Origin: Nitrincola iocasae
Lineage (GTDB): Bacteria > Pseudomonadota > Gammaproteobacteria > Pseudomonadales > Balneatricaceae
Assembly (NCBI RefSeq): GCF_008727795.1
Contig: NZ_CP044222.1
Coordinates: forward strand, 2,976,001-3,040,000
Length of the DNA: 64,000 nucleotides
Direction: 5' to 3'
The position numbers and the translations under genes were made by a program. Positions 24,303-32,706 of this stretch are shown here, piece after piece (the first letter of the stretch is position 1; the number at the start of each line of letters is the position of its first letter). The notes beneath the pieces were generated by a model. That model searched no databases and had not been told where the DNA came from. It was given only the letters and a program-made list of their open reading frames with translations.

Positions 24303-25120
24303 CTGAAGACTCCCCCTGCCATCAACTGTTCAGTGAAATCCGGTGCCGGATAGTGAAACGCAACCGGCCCATCAGGCAAACCTTCAACAAACTGACGCAC
24401 CTGCTCAGAATCCTGACCTTTAAGCTGATCGGGTGTACCTTCAGCGATTACCTTGCCATCTGAAAGCACGTAAATATAATCCGAAATCGACAGGGTTTCC
24501 TCAATGTCATGCGAAACAATAATGGAACTATGCCCCAGCGCTTCATTCAGGCGCTTGATCAGGTTGACCAGTACGCCCTTAGCAATAGGATCCTGACCGG
24601 TAAAGGGCTCATCATACATGACGATATCCGGATCCAGCGCAATCGCACGCGCTAACGCCACACGCCGCGCCATTCCCCCGGAAAGTTCGCTAGGCATTAA
24701 TCCCACAGCACCACGCAAACCAACCGCCTGTAGCTTCATCAATACAATATCGCGAATCATCTCTTCGGGTAGCTGGGTGTGCACACGGATAGGGAAGGCG
24801 ATATTATCAAACACCGTCATGTCCGTGAACAGCGCTCCGCTCTGAAATAACATCCCCATGCGCTCACGCACAACAAAAAGATCCCGACGACTCAGTGTGG
24901 GTATATTCTGATTATCCAGCAAGATCTGGCCCGAATCCGGTAACAACTGACCACCAATCAGCTTCAACAGCGTGGTCTTCCCTGTACCGGAAGGCCCCAT
25001 GATCGCCGTCACTTTACCACGAGGAATCTTGATACTGACATCGTCAAAGATACGCTTTGAGCCCCGTGAAAAGCTCATATTACGTATTTCAATTATGTTG
25101 TTATCTGAAGATTGTTTCAT
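24299..25120 (-). CDS. mlaF: MlaF, ATPase of the phospholipid transporter
   Basis: A 273-residue ABC ATPase with Walker A GPSGTGKTT, signature LSGGMARRVALARA, Walker B IVMYDEPFTGQDP and switch His (VSHDIEE). The C-terminal tail VEGLPDGPVAFHYPAPDF is typical of the MlaF family. I prefer the ATG at 25120 (GAGGG just upstream), matching the usual N-terminus; an ATG at 25150 is also open. It is the first gene of the mla operon. Its promoter must lie in 25121-25337, opposite kdsD, where inverted and direct repeats are visible. Confidence 0.95.
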   Translation of the reverse strand: MKQSSDNNIIEIRNMSFSRGSKRIFDDVSIKIPRGKVTAIMGPSGTGKTTLLKLIGGQLLPDSGQILLDNQNIPTLSRRDLFVVRERMGMLFQSGALFTDMTVFDNIAFPIRVHTQLPEEMIRDIVLMKLQAVGLRGAVGLMPSELSGGMARRVALARAIALDPDIVMYDEPFTGQDPIAKGVLVNLIKRLNEALGHSSIIVSHDIEETLSISDYIYVLSDGKVIAEGTPDQLKGQDSEQVRQFVEGLPDGPVAFHYPAPDFTEQLMAGGVFR

Positions 25121-25202
25121 TTCCCTCGTTGAGTTTTTTTCAACGCCCATCCTTACACCCTGTTACAACAGACAAGACCGACAAATATACCATTACAGAG
25201 GT

Positions 25203-25294
25203 TAAGTTTAAACGCAGCAATGATCCAAACTTATGCAAATCACCCGCTACAGCAAATTGAGTTACGATCTCGGGCGAATCTGCGTTAAACTTAT
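25203..25294. repeat. Inverted and direct repeats in the mlaF/kdsD divergent promoter region
   Basis: TAAGTTTAAACGCAG (25203-25217) is the complement, with one base inserted, of CTGCGTTAAACTTA (25280-25293). AAACTTAT also occurs directly at 25227-25234 and 25287-25294, 60 bp apart. The position between the two divergent starts suggests an operator, but no known regulator motif is recognised. Confidence 0.5.
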
Positions 25295-25337
25295 CCAAAC
25301 GCACACATTATTCAACAGATGGCTGATCCCGATCCGA

Positions 25338-26309
25338 ATGAATACATTTAACTTTATCGCCGCCGGCATACGTACTATTGAAATAGAGCATGCCACTATT
25401 AGTGCCCTGCTGGCCCAACTGAATGACAGTTTCAGCAAAGCCTGTGAGCTTTTACTCAGTTGCGAAGGACGCATCATTGTCACCGGCATGGGCAAATCCG
25501 GGCATATCGGCAATAAAATTGCAGCTACGCTGGCAAGCACGGGCACTCCGGCTTTTTTTGTGCACCCGGGAGAAGCGAGCCACGGCGACTTAGGCATGTT
25601 TACCGGCAAAGATGTGGTTCTGGCGTTATCCAACTCTGGTGAGACCACAGAAGTTGTCACTATTTTGCCGCTGATCAAACGCATGGGCGCTCCCCTGATC
25701 AGCATGACTTCAAACGCTGAATCCACCCTATCTCGCTTTGCTGATGTGAATCTGCACTTACCGGTAGAACGTGAAGCCTGCCCACACAACCTGGCACCGA
25801 CTTCAAGCACCACAGCACAACTGGTCATGGGTGATGCCCTGGCGATTGCACTCTTGGAAGCACGCGGTTTCAGCCCCGAAGACTTTGCCTTTTCCCATCC
25901 AGGTGGCAGCCTGGGTAGACAGCTGCTGTTGCGCGTGGATGACATTATGCATGCCGGTGAAAACATCCCTCAGGTCACGGTGAATACATCAATACGTGAA
26001 GCGCTGCTCGAGGTTACTCAGAAACGCCTGGGCATGACCGCGGTAACCAATGCAACCGGTGAACTCTTGGGTATTTTCACCGATGGTGACCTGCGCCGCA
26101 CTCTGGATCAGGAAATTGATCTTAAAAACACCTCGATTGCAGACGTTATGACCCCAGGTGGAACCACATTAAAAACTGGTTCACTGGCTGCAGAAGCACT
26201 GAAAATCATGCAGGAACGTAAAATTAATGCGCTGTTGATCACAGATCACCAAGGCCAACTCGCCGGTGCACTGAACATGCATGACCTGCTTAAAGCCGGA
26301 GTTATCTGA
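25338..26309 (+). CDS. kdsD: Arabinose-5-phosphate isomerase KdsD
   Basis: A 323-residue protein with a SIS sugar-isomerase domain (IIVTGMGKSGHIGNKIAATLASTGTPAFF, then SNSGETTEVV, about residues 40-180) and two CBS domains in the last 120 residues (VDDIMHAGENIPQV; IADVMTPGGTT). It makes arabinose 5-phosphate for KDO. The ATG at 25338 gives the family length (328 in E. coli); the frame from 25233 has 35 extra residues that look non-coding. It opens the kdsD-kdsC-lpt-rpoN series. Confidence 0.95.
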   Translation: MNTFNFIAAGIRTIEIEHATISALLAQLNDSFSKACELLLSCEGRIIVTGMGKSGHIGNKIAATLASTGTPAFFVHPGEASHGDLGMFTGKDVVLALSNSGETTEVVTILPLIKRMGAPLISMTSNAESTLSRFADVNLHLPVEREACPHNLAPTSSTTAQLVMGDALAIALLEARGFSPEDFAFSHPGGSLGRQLLLRVDDIMHAGENIPQVTVNTSIREALLEVTQKRLGMTAVTNATGELLGIFTDGDLRRTLDQEIDLKNTSIADVMTPGGTTLKTGSLAAEALKIMQERKINALLITDHQGQLAGALNMHDLLKAGVI

Positions 26310-26311
26310 CC

Positions 26312-26848
26312 ATGACTGAAATCCTGTCCGATGAACTGAAACAACGCTTGCAAGCCATACGGCTGGCAGTATTCGATGTGGATGGCATACTGACCGATGG
26401 CTCATTGTATTTTTTGCCCGATGGCCAGGAAATTAAAGCCTTCAACACCCTGGATGGTCTGGGATTGAAACTGCTGCAGAAAGCCGGCATCAAGACAGCC
26501 ATTATCACCGGACGCAGCTCATCCCAAGTCAGTATGCGCGCCAAAGCACTGGGTGTTGACTGGCTGCTACAGGGGCGAGAAGACAAGCTGACCGCTCTGG
26601 AAGAGATCTGGCAGGAAAGTGGAGACAGCGCAACCACTACAGCCTATATAGGTGATGATCTGCCTGATTTGGCGGCTATTATCACTGTCGCTTTTGGCGC
26701 ATCGGTTCCCAATGGTCATCCCGTGGTCTGTAAAGAAGCTGACTGGTGCACCACCCGTCGTGGTGGACAAGGTGCCGCACGGGAGTTCTGCGAAATACTG
26801 TTATCAGCTCAAGGTAAACTGTCTGGCCTGATTGAGGAATTTCGTTGA
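26312..26848 (+). CDS. kdsC: 3-deoxy-D-manno-octulosonate 8-phosphate phosphatase KdsC
   Basis: A 178-residue HAD phosphatase. The motifs are LAVFDVDGILTDGSLYF (nucleophile Asp), ITGRSS and YIGDDLPDLAAI. It releases phosphate from KDO 8-phosphate in LPS core synthesis. It lies 2 bp after kdsD and overlaps lptC by 4 bases. Length is normal for the cap-less C0 HAD tetramers. Confidence 0.96.
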   Translation: MTEILSDELKQRLQAIRLAVFDVDGILTDGSLYFLPDGQEIKAFNTLDGLGLKLLQKAGIKTAIITGRSSSQVSMRAKALGVDWLLQGREDKLTALEEIWQESGDSATTTAYIGDDLPDLAAIITVAFGASVPNGHPVVCKEADWCTTRRGGQGAAREFCEILLSAQGKLSGLIEEFR

Positions 26849-27414
26849 TGCTAAATGCAGCCCGTCTGAAGCTGATAACAGGTCTGGCTATATTACTGGC
26901 GGCGCTGGTGTACTGGGGTTTTTTTGGCAGTCCCAGCGAAACCCTCACAGGTAATCCGAATGATCCGGAACGGGTGGATTTTTTTATCCGTGATGCTTAC
27001 ATCACTGACTTTGATGAAAACGGGCAAGTATCAAGTATCATTCAATCACCTCATCTGCAGCATTACCCTGCGCCCGAGCTGATCACGCTGAACAGCCCAT
27101 TGATCACCCTGCCTCGTGATACACGTGGTGATACGCAGATTTCATCTGATTTGGGCAGCATGCTTGATGATGAAAGCAAGATTGAACTTGCAGGAAACGT
27201 CAGGGTTATTGATAATCCTGCAGCAGATACACCTTGGGTACTGACGACATCAGTCATGACACTACTGCCACCGGATGATTATGCCGAAACCGATGCCCCG
27301 GTTCAGATTCAACAGGGAACTAACCGTACTGATGCTATCGGCATGCAGGCGTGGCTCAGAGAACACCGTATAGACCTGCTGTCTGACGTAAGAGGATATT
27401 ATGCGACCTACTAA
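26845..27414 (+). CDS. lptC: LptC, LPS export system periplasmic-linker protein
   Basis: A 189-residue protein with one N-terminal membrane helix (LKLITGLAILLAALVYWGFF) and a periplasmic beta-jellyroll. It includes DFFIRDAYITDFDENGQVSSIIQSPHLQHYP and the C-terminal LREHRIDLLSDVRGYYATY, which is strongly LptC-like. It takes LPS from LptFG and passes it to LptA. The ATG overlaps kdsC; the end overlaps lptA by 14 bases. Confidence 0.93.
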   Translation: MMLNAARLKLITGLAILLAALVYWGFFGSPSETLTGNPNDPERVDFFIRDAYITDFDENGQVSSIIQSPHLQHYPAPELITLNSPLITLPRDTRGDTQISSDLGSMLDDESKIELAGNVRVIDNPAADTPWVLTTSVMTLLPPDDYAETDAPVQIQQGTNRTDAIGMQAWLREHRIDLLSDVRGYYATY

Positions 27415-27913
27415 AATGTTAATGCGGTGCCTGATCGCTGCTCTAGTAATACTAAGCCAGACCGCTCAGGCTTTACCTGAAGATCAGGAGCAGCCAATTT
27501 ATGTCTCTGCTGATCATGCCAGCATGAACGAACTTACAGGTATCGCTGTATATACCGGATCAGTTGAGATACGTCAGGGTACCATGCTGATGCTGGGCTC
27601 ACGTGTCGAAATGCACCGTGATGATACCGGTAGCATTTCCAGAATTTTATCTACCGGTGCCCCAGCTGAATTTCACCAACAAGCCAGCGCCGAGCAACCG
27701 CTAACCAAAGCCTACGGCTTGCGTATGGATTACCGTGTGCCCGATCAGACAGTAACCATTACAGAAAACGCTCGCGTCATGCAGGATGCTGATGAATTCA
27801 CTGGAGAGCGCATCGTTTATGATATGGACAAGTCAGTCGTTGATGCCTTTAGAAGTGAATCTCAGGATGGCCAGCGCGTACAAATGGTCATTCAACCGAA
27901 AGGCGATCAGTAG
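27401..27913 (+). CDS. lptA: LptA, periplasmic LPS-transport protein
   Basis: A 170-residue protein with a signal peptide ending TAQALP and the OstA/LptA repeat: IYVSADHASMNELTGIAVYTGSVEIRQGTMLMLGSRVEMH, then VTITENARVMQDADEFTGERIVYDMDKSVVDA. LptA polymerises into the periplasmic bridge between LptC and LptD. Length is close to the usual 175-185. It sits between lptC and lptB as expected. Confidence 0.95.
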   Translation: MRPTKMLMRCLIAALVILSQTAQALPEDQEQPIYVSADHASMNELTGIAVYTGSVEIRQGTMLMLGSRVEMHRDDTGSISRILSTGAPAEFHQQASAEQPLTKAYGLRMDYRVPDQTVTITENARVMQDADEFTGERIVYDMDKSVVDAFRSESQDGQRVQMVIQPKGDQ

Positions 27914-27915
27914 CT

Positions 27916-28644
27916 ATGACAACTACACTGGAAGCCCTGCACCTGGCCAAGTCCTACAAAGGACGCGATGTTGTTCGCGATGTATCCCTAAGTATCAATC
28001 AGGGTGAGATAGTGGGTCTGCTGGGTCCCAATGGCGCAGGCAAAACAACCTGTTTCTATATGATTGTAGGGCTGGTTAATGCCGACAAAGGCAATATTCG
28101 CCTTGCGCAGCAGGATATCACCCAATTACCCATGCACAACCGTGCCAAAAAAGGCATAGGCTATCTGCCCCAAGAAGCTTCAGTTTTCAGAAAACTAAGC
28201 GTTAGTGACAACCTGATGGCTATTCTGGAAACCCGCAAAGAATTATCCAAATCAGATCGCACACAACTGCTGGAAGAATTGTTACAGGAATTCCATATTA
28301 CCCATCTACGAAATAGTCCTGGCATGGCGCTGTCCGGGGGGGAGCGTCGACGCGTGGAAATAGCCCGGGCATTGGCCACGGAGCCCCGCTTCATTCTGCT
28401 TGATGAACCTTTCGCCGGTGTTGATCCGATATCAGTAAATGACATTAAACAAACTATACGGCATCTTCAGGAACGTAATATAGGTATACTCATAACAGAT
28501 CACAATGTTCGTGAGACCCTCGATATTTGTGAACGTGCCTACATAGTGAGTGAAGGCGCCATCCTTGCAGATGGCAGTCCATCTGACATAATGGGTAATG
28601 AGCAGGTTCGCAGCGCCTATCTGGGCGATCAGTTCCAACTCTAG
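27916..28644 (+). CDS. lptB: LptB, ATPase of the LPS exporter
   Basis: A 242-residue ABC ATPase with Walker A GPNGAGKTT, Q-loop YLPQEASVFRKLSV, signature ALSGGERRRVEIARA, Walker B FILLDEPFAGVDPISV and switch His (ITDHNVRETLDICERAYIV). These are diagnostic for LptB. It powers LptFG extraction of LPS. It follows lptA by 2 bp, with rpoN 39 bp downstream. Confidence 0.98.
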   Translation: MTTTLEALHLAKSYKGRDVVRDVSLSINQGEIVGLLGPNGAGKTTCFYMIVGLVNADKGNIRLAQQDITQLPMHNRAKKGIGYLPQEASVFRKLSVSDNLMAILETRKELSKSDRTQLLEELLQEFHITHLRNSPGMALSGGERRRVEIARALATEPRFILLDEPFAGVDPISVNDIKQTIRHLQERNIGILITDHNVRETLDICERAYIVSEGAILADGSPSDIMGNEQVRSAYLGDQFQL

Positions 28645-28683
28645 TCACCATCCCTGCCTCTGAATAAGTGATCTAAACGGCAT

Positions 28684-30189
28684 ATGAAGCAAGCGTTACA
28701 TCTCAAGATCGGCCAACATCTCACGATGACGCCACAGCTGCAACAGGCTATCCGCCTGCTACAGCTGTCAACTCTGGATCTGCAACAGGAGATCCAGCAA
28801 GCGCTGGACAGCAACCCGTTGCTGGAAGTCAGTGATGAAGAGTCTGACGCGGCCGAAGGGCACGTGGGTGAAACCTATGAAGACAAAGAAACGGCCGCAC
28901 TCAGCAGTAACAGTGAAACCTCAGACAGTCTGAGCGATGACACAGCAGCAGATAATGACTGGAATGAGTCTATTCCGGAAGATTTGCCCACTGACAGCAA
29001 CTGGGAAGATACCTTCCAGGCTCAAGGCTCAGGTACCGGCCCGGCTACTGAAGGCGACTGGCCCAATCAGGATAATGATACCCGAGAAGACACTCTGCAG
29101 GATCATCTGATCTGGCAACTGAACTTAACGCCCATGAGTGAGCAGGATTACATGGTGGCGGAAGCCATTATCGATGCTACTGATGCCGATGGCTACCTGC
29201 GTAGCGACCCCGCAGAACTTCTGGAACAGTTTCAGGCACAACAGCCGGAACTGTTCATGGAAGCAGATGAAGATGAAATTCTGGCGGTACTTCATCGGGT
29301 TCAGCAGTTTGACCCACCCGGTGTGGCAGCCCGTGATCTGAGTGAATGCCTGTGTATTCAGATCAAGCAACTGCCTGATGCAATTGAGTGGCGTGAACAA
29401 GCGATCCGTCTTTGCCGGGAATTTCTTCCGCTGCTGGGTAGTCATGACTACAAAACCCTGATGCGCAAAATGCGCCTAAATGACGTTGAGTTAGATAATG
29501 TCATCAATCTGATCCGATCACTGAACCCCAAACCCGGCGCACTGATCAGTTCCACCCAATCTGAATATGTAATTCCTGACGTTATGGTCCGCAAGATCCA
29601 TGATGAGTGGATTGTATCCCTTAATCCCGATATCGCTCCGAAACTGCGGATTAACTCACAGTACGCTGATTTGATCCGCCGCGCTGACAGTAGCGCAGAC
29701 AATACTTACCTGAAAAACCATCTGCAGGAAGCCCGCTGGTTTTTGAAAAGCTTACTGAGCCGAAATGATACGCTATTGAAAGTGGCGACTGAGATCGTAG
29801 AGCGACAGCGTGACTTTCTCGATACAGGTGATGAAGCCATGAAACCCATGGTGCTGCATGATATCGCCGAAGCGGTGTCCATGCATGAATCAACCATTTC
29901 CCGTGTCACCACACAAAAATTCATTCATACCCCCAGAGGTATTTTCGAGCTGAAATATTTCTTTTCCAGCCAGGTCAATACCGCTGATGGTGAAGGCGCC
30001 TCATCTACAGCTATCCGGGCGCTGATCAAAAAGTTGATCTCTGCTGAAAATACAGCCAAACCCCTCAGCGATAACAAGATCGCACAACTGCTGAAAGAGC
30101 AGGGAATCAACGTAGCGAGACGTACCGTTGCAAAATATCGTGAAGCGCTAAGCATTCCGCCTTCTAATGAGCGCAAGCGTCTGCTTTAA
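28684..30189 (+). CDS. rpoN: RNA polymerase sigma-54 factor RpoN
   Basis: A 501-residue sigma factor. The N-terminal activator-interacting region is glutamine/leucine rich (LHLKIGQHLTMTPQLQQAIRLLQLSTLDLQQEI). An acidic linker follows (about residues 50-140), then the core-binding domain, a helix-turn-helix (HDIAEAVSMHESTISRVT), and the C-terminal RpoN box (ARRTVAKYREAL). It directs transcription from -24/-12 promoters and needs enhancer-binding ATPases. The lptB-rpoN-hpf-ptsN order is conserved across gammaproteobacteria. Confidence 0.98.
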   Translation: MKQALHLKIGQHLTMTPQLQQAIRLLQLSTLDLQQEIQQALDSNPLLEVSDEESDAAEGHVGETYEDKETAALSSNSETSDSLSDDTAADNDWNESIPEDLPTDSNWEDTFQAQGSGTGPATEGDWPNQDNDTREDTLQDHLIWQLNLTPMSEQDYMVAEAIIDATDADGYLRSDPAELLEQFQAQQPELFMEADEDEILAVLHRVQQFDPPGVAARDLSECLCIQIKQLPDAIEWREQAIRLCREFLPLLGSHDYKTLMRKMRLNDVELDNVINLIRSLNPKPGALISSTQSEYVIPDVMVRKIHDEWIVSLNPDIAPKLRINSQYADLIRRADSSADNTYLKNHLQEARWFLKSLLSRNDTLLKVATEIVERQRDFLDTGDEAMKPMVLHDIAEAVSMHESTISRVTTQKFIHTPRGIFELKYFFSSQVNTADGEGASSTAIRALIKKLISAENTAKPLSDNKIAQLLKEQGINVARRTVAKYREALSIPPSNERKRLL

Positions 30190-30237
30190 TTAACTATAGA
30201 GTACGACCTTATCGTACCAGCACTAAGGAGAGAAACC

Positions 30238-30528
30238 ATGCAGATCAATATAACTGGTCATCACGTAGAACTGACAGATGCATTAAATGAGTATGTGCGC
30301 AGTAAATTCGTGCGTCTTGAGCGTCATTTCGACAATATTACCAACGTACAGGTGACCCTGAGTGTTGAGAAGCAGCGCCAGAAAGCTGAAGCTGACTTAC
30401 ATGTAGCTGGTGGTGAAATATTTGCACAAGCCGAACAGGATGACATGTATGCTGCAATAGATGCCATGATCGACAAACTGGATCGTCAGATCATTAAGCA
30501 CAAGGAAAAAATGAAATCTCATAAATAA
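30238..30528 (+). CDS. hpf: Ribosome hibernation promoting factor (short HPF)
   Basis: A 96-residue protein, MQINITGHHVELTDALNEYVRSKFVRLERHFDNITNVQVTLSVEKQRQKAEADLHVAGGEIFA. It is the short form that helps pair 70S ribosomes into inactive 100S dimers in stationary phase. A strong ribosome site (AAGGAGAG) precedes it. A small hairpin GTACGA/TCGTAC (30201-30217) lies in the 48-bp gap after rpoN and could act as a processing or weak stop signal. Confidence 0.97.
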   Translation: MQINITGHHVELTDALNEYVRSKFVRLERHFDNITNVQVTLSVEKQRQKAEADLHVAGGEIFAQAEQDDMYAAIDAMIDKLDRQIIKHKEKMKSHK

Positions 30529-30548
30529 CCTTTAGTATTGACTATCAT

Positions 30549-31013
30549 ATGCCTATATCCGAACTACTGACTGAATCCCTGACACTTTGTCATATTGATG
30601 CAGGAAGTAAAAAACGTGTTTTAGAAATCGCCAGCGAAGCTCTGGCCGCCGAGATCGATAAACTGGAAGTTGAAGATGTCTTCAGTGCCCTACTCAATCG
30701 TGAACGTCTCGGTAGTACCGGTATCGGCGACGGTGTGGCGATCCCACACTGTCGTCTGGCTGGGTGCAATCGAGCTCTCGCACTCTTAGTCACCCTGAAA
30801 GAGCCGATTGATTTTAACGCGATAGACAACCGTCCAGTCGACCTTCTCTGTTGCCTGCTAGTACCTGAAGATGCCGCTACAGAGCATTTACAGACACTGG
30901 CCGGGCTTGCCGAACTTTTCAGTCAGTCTGAAATACGTGAAACACTGCGCAGTGCTGCTGATGCAGCAACGCTGTACAGTCGCTTCCTGAACGCTGCCAG
31001 GCAAGGGGCCTAA
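30549..31013 (+). CDS. ptsN: Nitrogen-PTS enzyme IIA (PtsN)
   Basis: A 154-residue EIIA-Ntr of the fructose/mannitol EIIA fold. The phospho-acceptor His67 is in GIGDGVAIPHCRL. The C-terminal half includes DNRPVDLLCCLLVPEDAATEHLQTLAGLAELF. It receives phosphate from NPr (31886-32155) and regulates potassium transport, sigma-E and other targets. The gene encoding its phosphate source PtsP is not in the window. Confidence 0.97.
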   Translation: MPISELLTESLTLCHIDAGSKKRVLEIASEALAAEIDKLEVEDVFSALLNRERLGSTGIGDGVAIPHCRLAGCNRALALLVTLKEPIDFNAIDNRPVDLLCCLLVPEDAATEHLQTLAGLAELFSQSEIRETLRSAADAATLYSRFLNAARQGA

Positions 31014-31016
31014 GCT

Positions 31017-31874
31017 GTGAAGCTGGTCATTTTGAGTGGTCGATCTGGTTCAGGTAAAACCACGGCATTGCAAGCACTTGAAGATGCTGGCTTTTATTGC
31101 ATCGACAACCTGCCAGCCATTTTACTACCCGAACTGATCAAGCAAATGACTGAGGCCACGGGAAACCCGTCAAAAATAGCGGTCAGTATTGATGCCCGGA
31201 ACCTGACCAGCAACCTGGAACGCTTTCCAGCGTTACTTGAACAACTCAAACAATTCAGTGACCTGAGCTGTGAAGTCATCTATCTGGATGCATCAGAATC
31301 CACGTTGCTAAAACGCTTCAGTGCCACCCGGCGCAAACACCCGCTCACCGACACTCACTCAGGATTACGTGAAGCAATTGAATACGAACGCGTGTTACTG
31401 GAGCCCATCGCGACCCTGGCCGACATGCGCATTGATACCACCCGACTGACGCTCTATGAGCTGCGTGATCGTATCAAACTACGTATTACACAAAGGCGCG
31501 AGCAATCCCTCTCCCTGCTATTTGAGTCCTTTGGCTTCAAACATGGCGTACCACTGGACGCTGACTTCACTTTTGACGTCCGCACACTACCCAACCCTCA
31601 CTGGATACCTGAATTACGCCCCCTGACAGGACTGGATACGGAGGTGCGTGAATTTCTGCAGCAGTCGCCTGATGTGGATGAAATGGCGGCCGATATCACT
31701 CATTTTCTGGAACGCTGGTTACCGCGTATTCGCCAGGATAACCGCAGCTACCTGACAGTCTGTATAGGTTGCACTGGAGGCCAACATCGTTCGGTCTATC
31801 TGGCAGAATACCTGGCTAGTCATTTCAGCTTGTCCATGGATAGTGTCCACGTCCGTCACCGTGAACTGACCTGA
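31017..31874 (+). CDS. rapZ: RNase adapter protein RapZ (YvcJ family)
   Basis: A 285-residue protein with Walker A GRSGSGKTTAL (from residue 8), GFYCIDNLPAILLP and the C-terminal ligand-binding signature CIGCTGGQHRSVYLAEYLA. The start is a GTG at 31017, 3 bp after ptsN. In E. coli it presents small RNA GlmZ to RNase E and controls glucosamine-6-phosphate synthase. Here its partners are not visible. Confidence 0.97.
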   Translation: MKLVILSGRSGSGKTTALQALEDAGFYCIDNLPAILLPELIKQMTEATGNPSKIAVSIDARNLTSNLERFPALLEQLKQFSDLSCEVIYLDASESTLLKRFSATRRKHPLTDTHSGLREAIEYERVLLEPIATLADMRIDTTRLTLYELRDRIKLRITQRREQSLSLLFESFGFKHGVPLDADFTFDVRTLPNPHWIPELRPLTGLDTEVREFLQQSPDVDEMAADITHFLERWLPRIRQDNRSYLTVCIGCTGGQHRSVYLAEYLASHFSLSMDSVHVRHRELT

Positions 31875-31885
31875 TTGAGAAAGGC

Positions 31886-32155
31886 ATGATTGAATCTCCC
31901 ATCACTATTATTAATAAACTCGGTTTACATGCACGAGCCGCCGCTAAGCTCAGCACCCTGGCCAGTGGTTTTTCCAGTCAGATTGAGATTGAAAAAAATG
32001 ACCGCTGCGTCGACTGTAAAAGCATTATGGCAGTGATGATGCTGGCAGCCAGCAAAGGCACTGAGCTTAACCTTCGTATTGAAGGCACAGATGAACACCA
32101 GGCTTTTGAAGCCATAATTACGCTGATCAACAACCGTTTTGATGAGCCGGAATAG
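31886..32155 (+). CDS. npr: Phosphocarrier NPr (HPr-like)
   Basis: An 89-residue HPr-fold protein with the phosphorylated His15 in KLGLHARAAAKL and the serine-type site region CKSIMAVMMLAASKGT. Placement after rapZ, with ptsN just upstream, identifies it as the nitrogen-PTS carrier NPr (PtsO). Confidence 0.96.
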   Translation: MIESPITIINKLGLHARAAAKLSTLASGFSSQIEIEKNDRCVDCKSIMAVMMLAASKGTELNLRIEGTDEHQAFEAIITLINNRFDEPE

Positions 32156-32163
32156 AGCCCCTT

Positions 32164-32697
32164 ATGAATTCACCAGATCAAAATAACTTTCAGACTGATG
32201 ATGAAGATATACTTGTCAGTCGCTCTGAGCTGAAACGGCAGATGGATGCGCTGAAACAACTGGGTAAACGCATCACCGAGCTGCGTCCGGATCAGCAGGA
32301 GAAAATCCCGATGGATGAAGCCCTGCGAGCAGCCATAACCGAAACCCGACGCATCACCTCTAACGGGGCATTAAAACGCCATATGCAATTTATTGGCAAA
32401 TTAATGCGCCATGCTGACGTGGACGCTATCCGTCTGGCATTAGATGAATTTGATACCGCAAGCCAGGCGCATAACCAGAAGTTTCATGCCATTGAGCAGT
32501 GGCGTGAGCGATTACTGCTTGAAGGTACAGCCGGAAATGAAGCACTGGAAGCCTTTATCAATGATCACCCACAGACAGATATCCAGCAACTGCGTCAACT
32601 AATCCGGAATACCCGACGGGAAATTGAAAAACAGCAACCCCCGACGCAGTATCGTAAGCTATTCCGCTTTCTGCGTGACACCACCGAATCAAACTGA
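32164..32697 (+). CDS. yjgA: Ribosome biogenesis factor YjgA/DarP (DUF615)
   Basis: A 177-residue, highly charged helical protein with the family blocks VSRSELKRQMDALKQLGKRITEL, LKRHMQFIGKLMRHADVDAI and QWRERLLLEG. The C-terminal RKLFRFLRDTT is also conserved. DarP/YjgA binds 50S precursors and helps maturation of the peptidyl-transferase centre. It ends the rpoN series and converges with yhdP at 9 bp. Confidence 0.94.
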   Translation: MNSPDQNNFQTDDEDILVSRSELKRQMDALKQLGKRITELRPDQQEKIPMDEALRAAITETRRITSNGALKRHMQFIGKLMRHADVDAIRLALDEFDTASQAHNQKFHAIEQWRERLLLEGTAGNEALEAFINDHPQTDIQQLRQLIRNTRREIEKQQPPTQYRKLFRFLRDTTESN

Positions 32698-32706
32698 GCC
32701 AGGACA

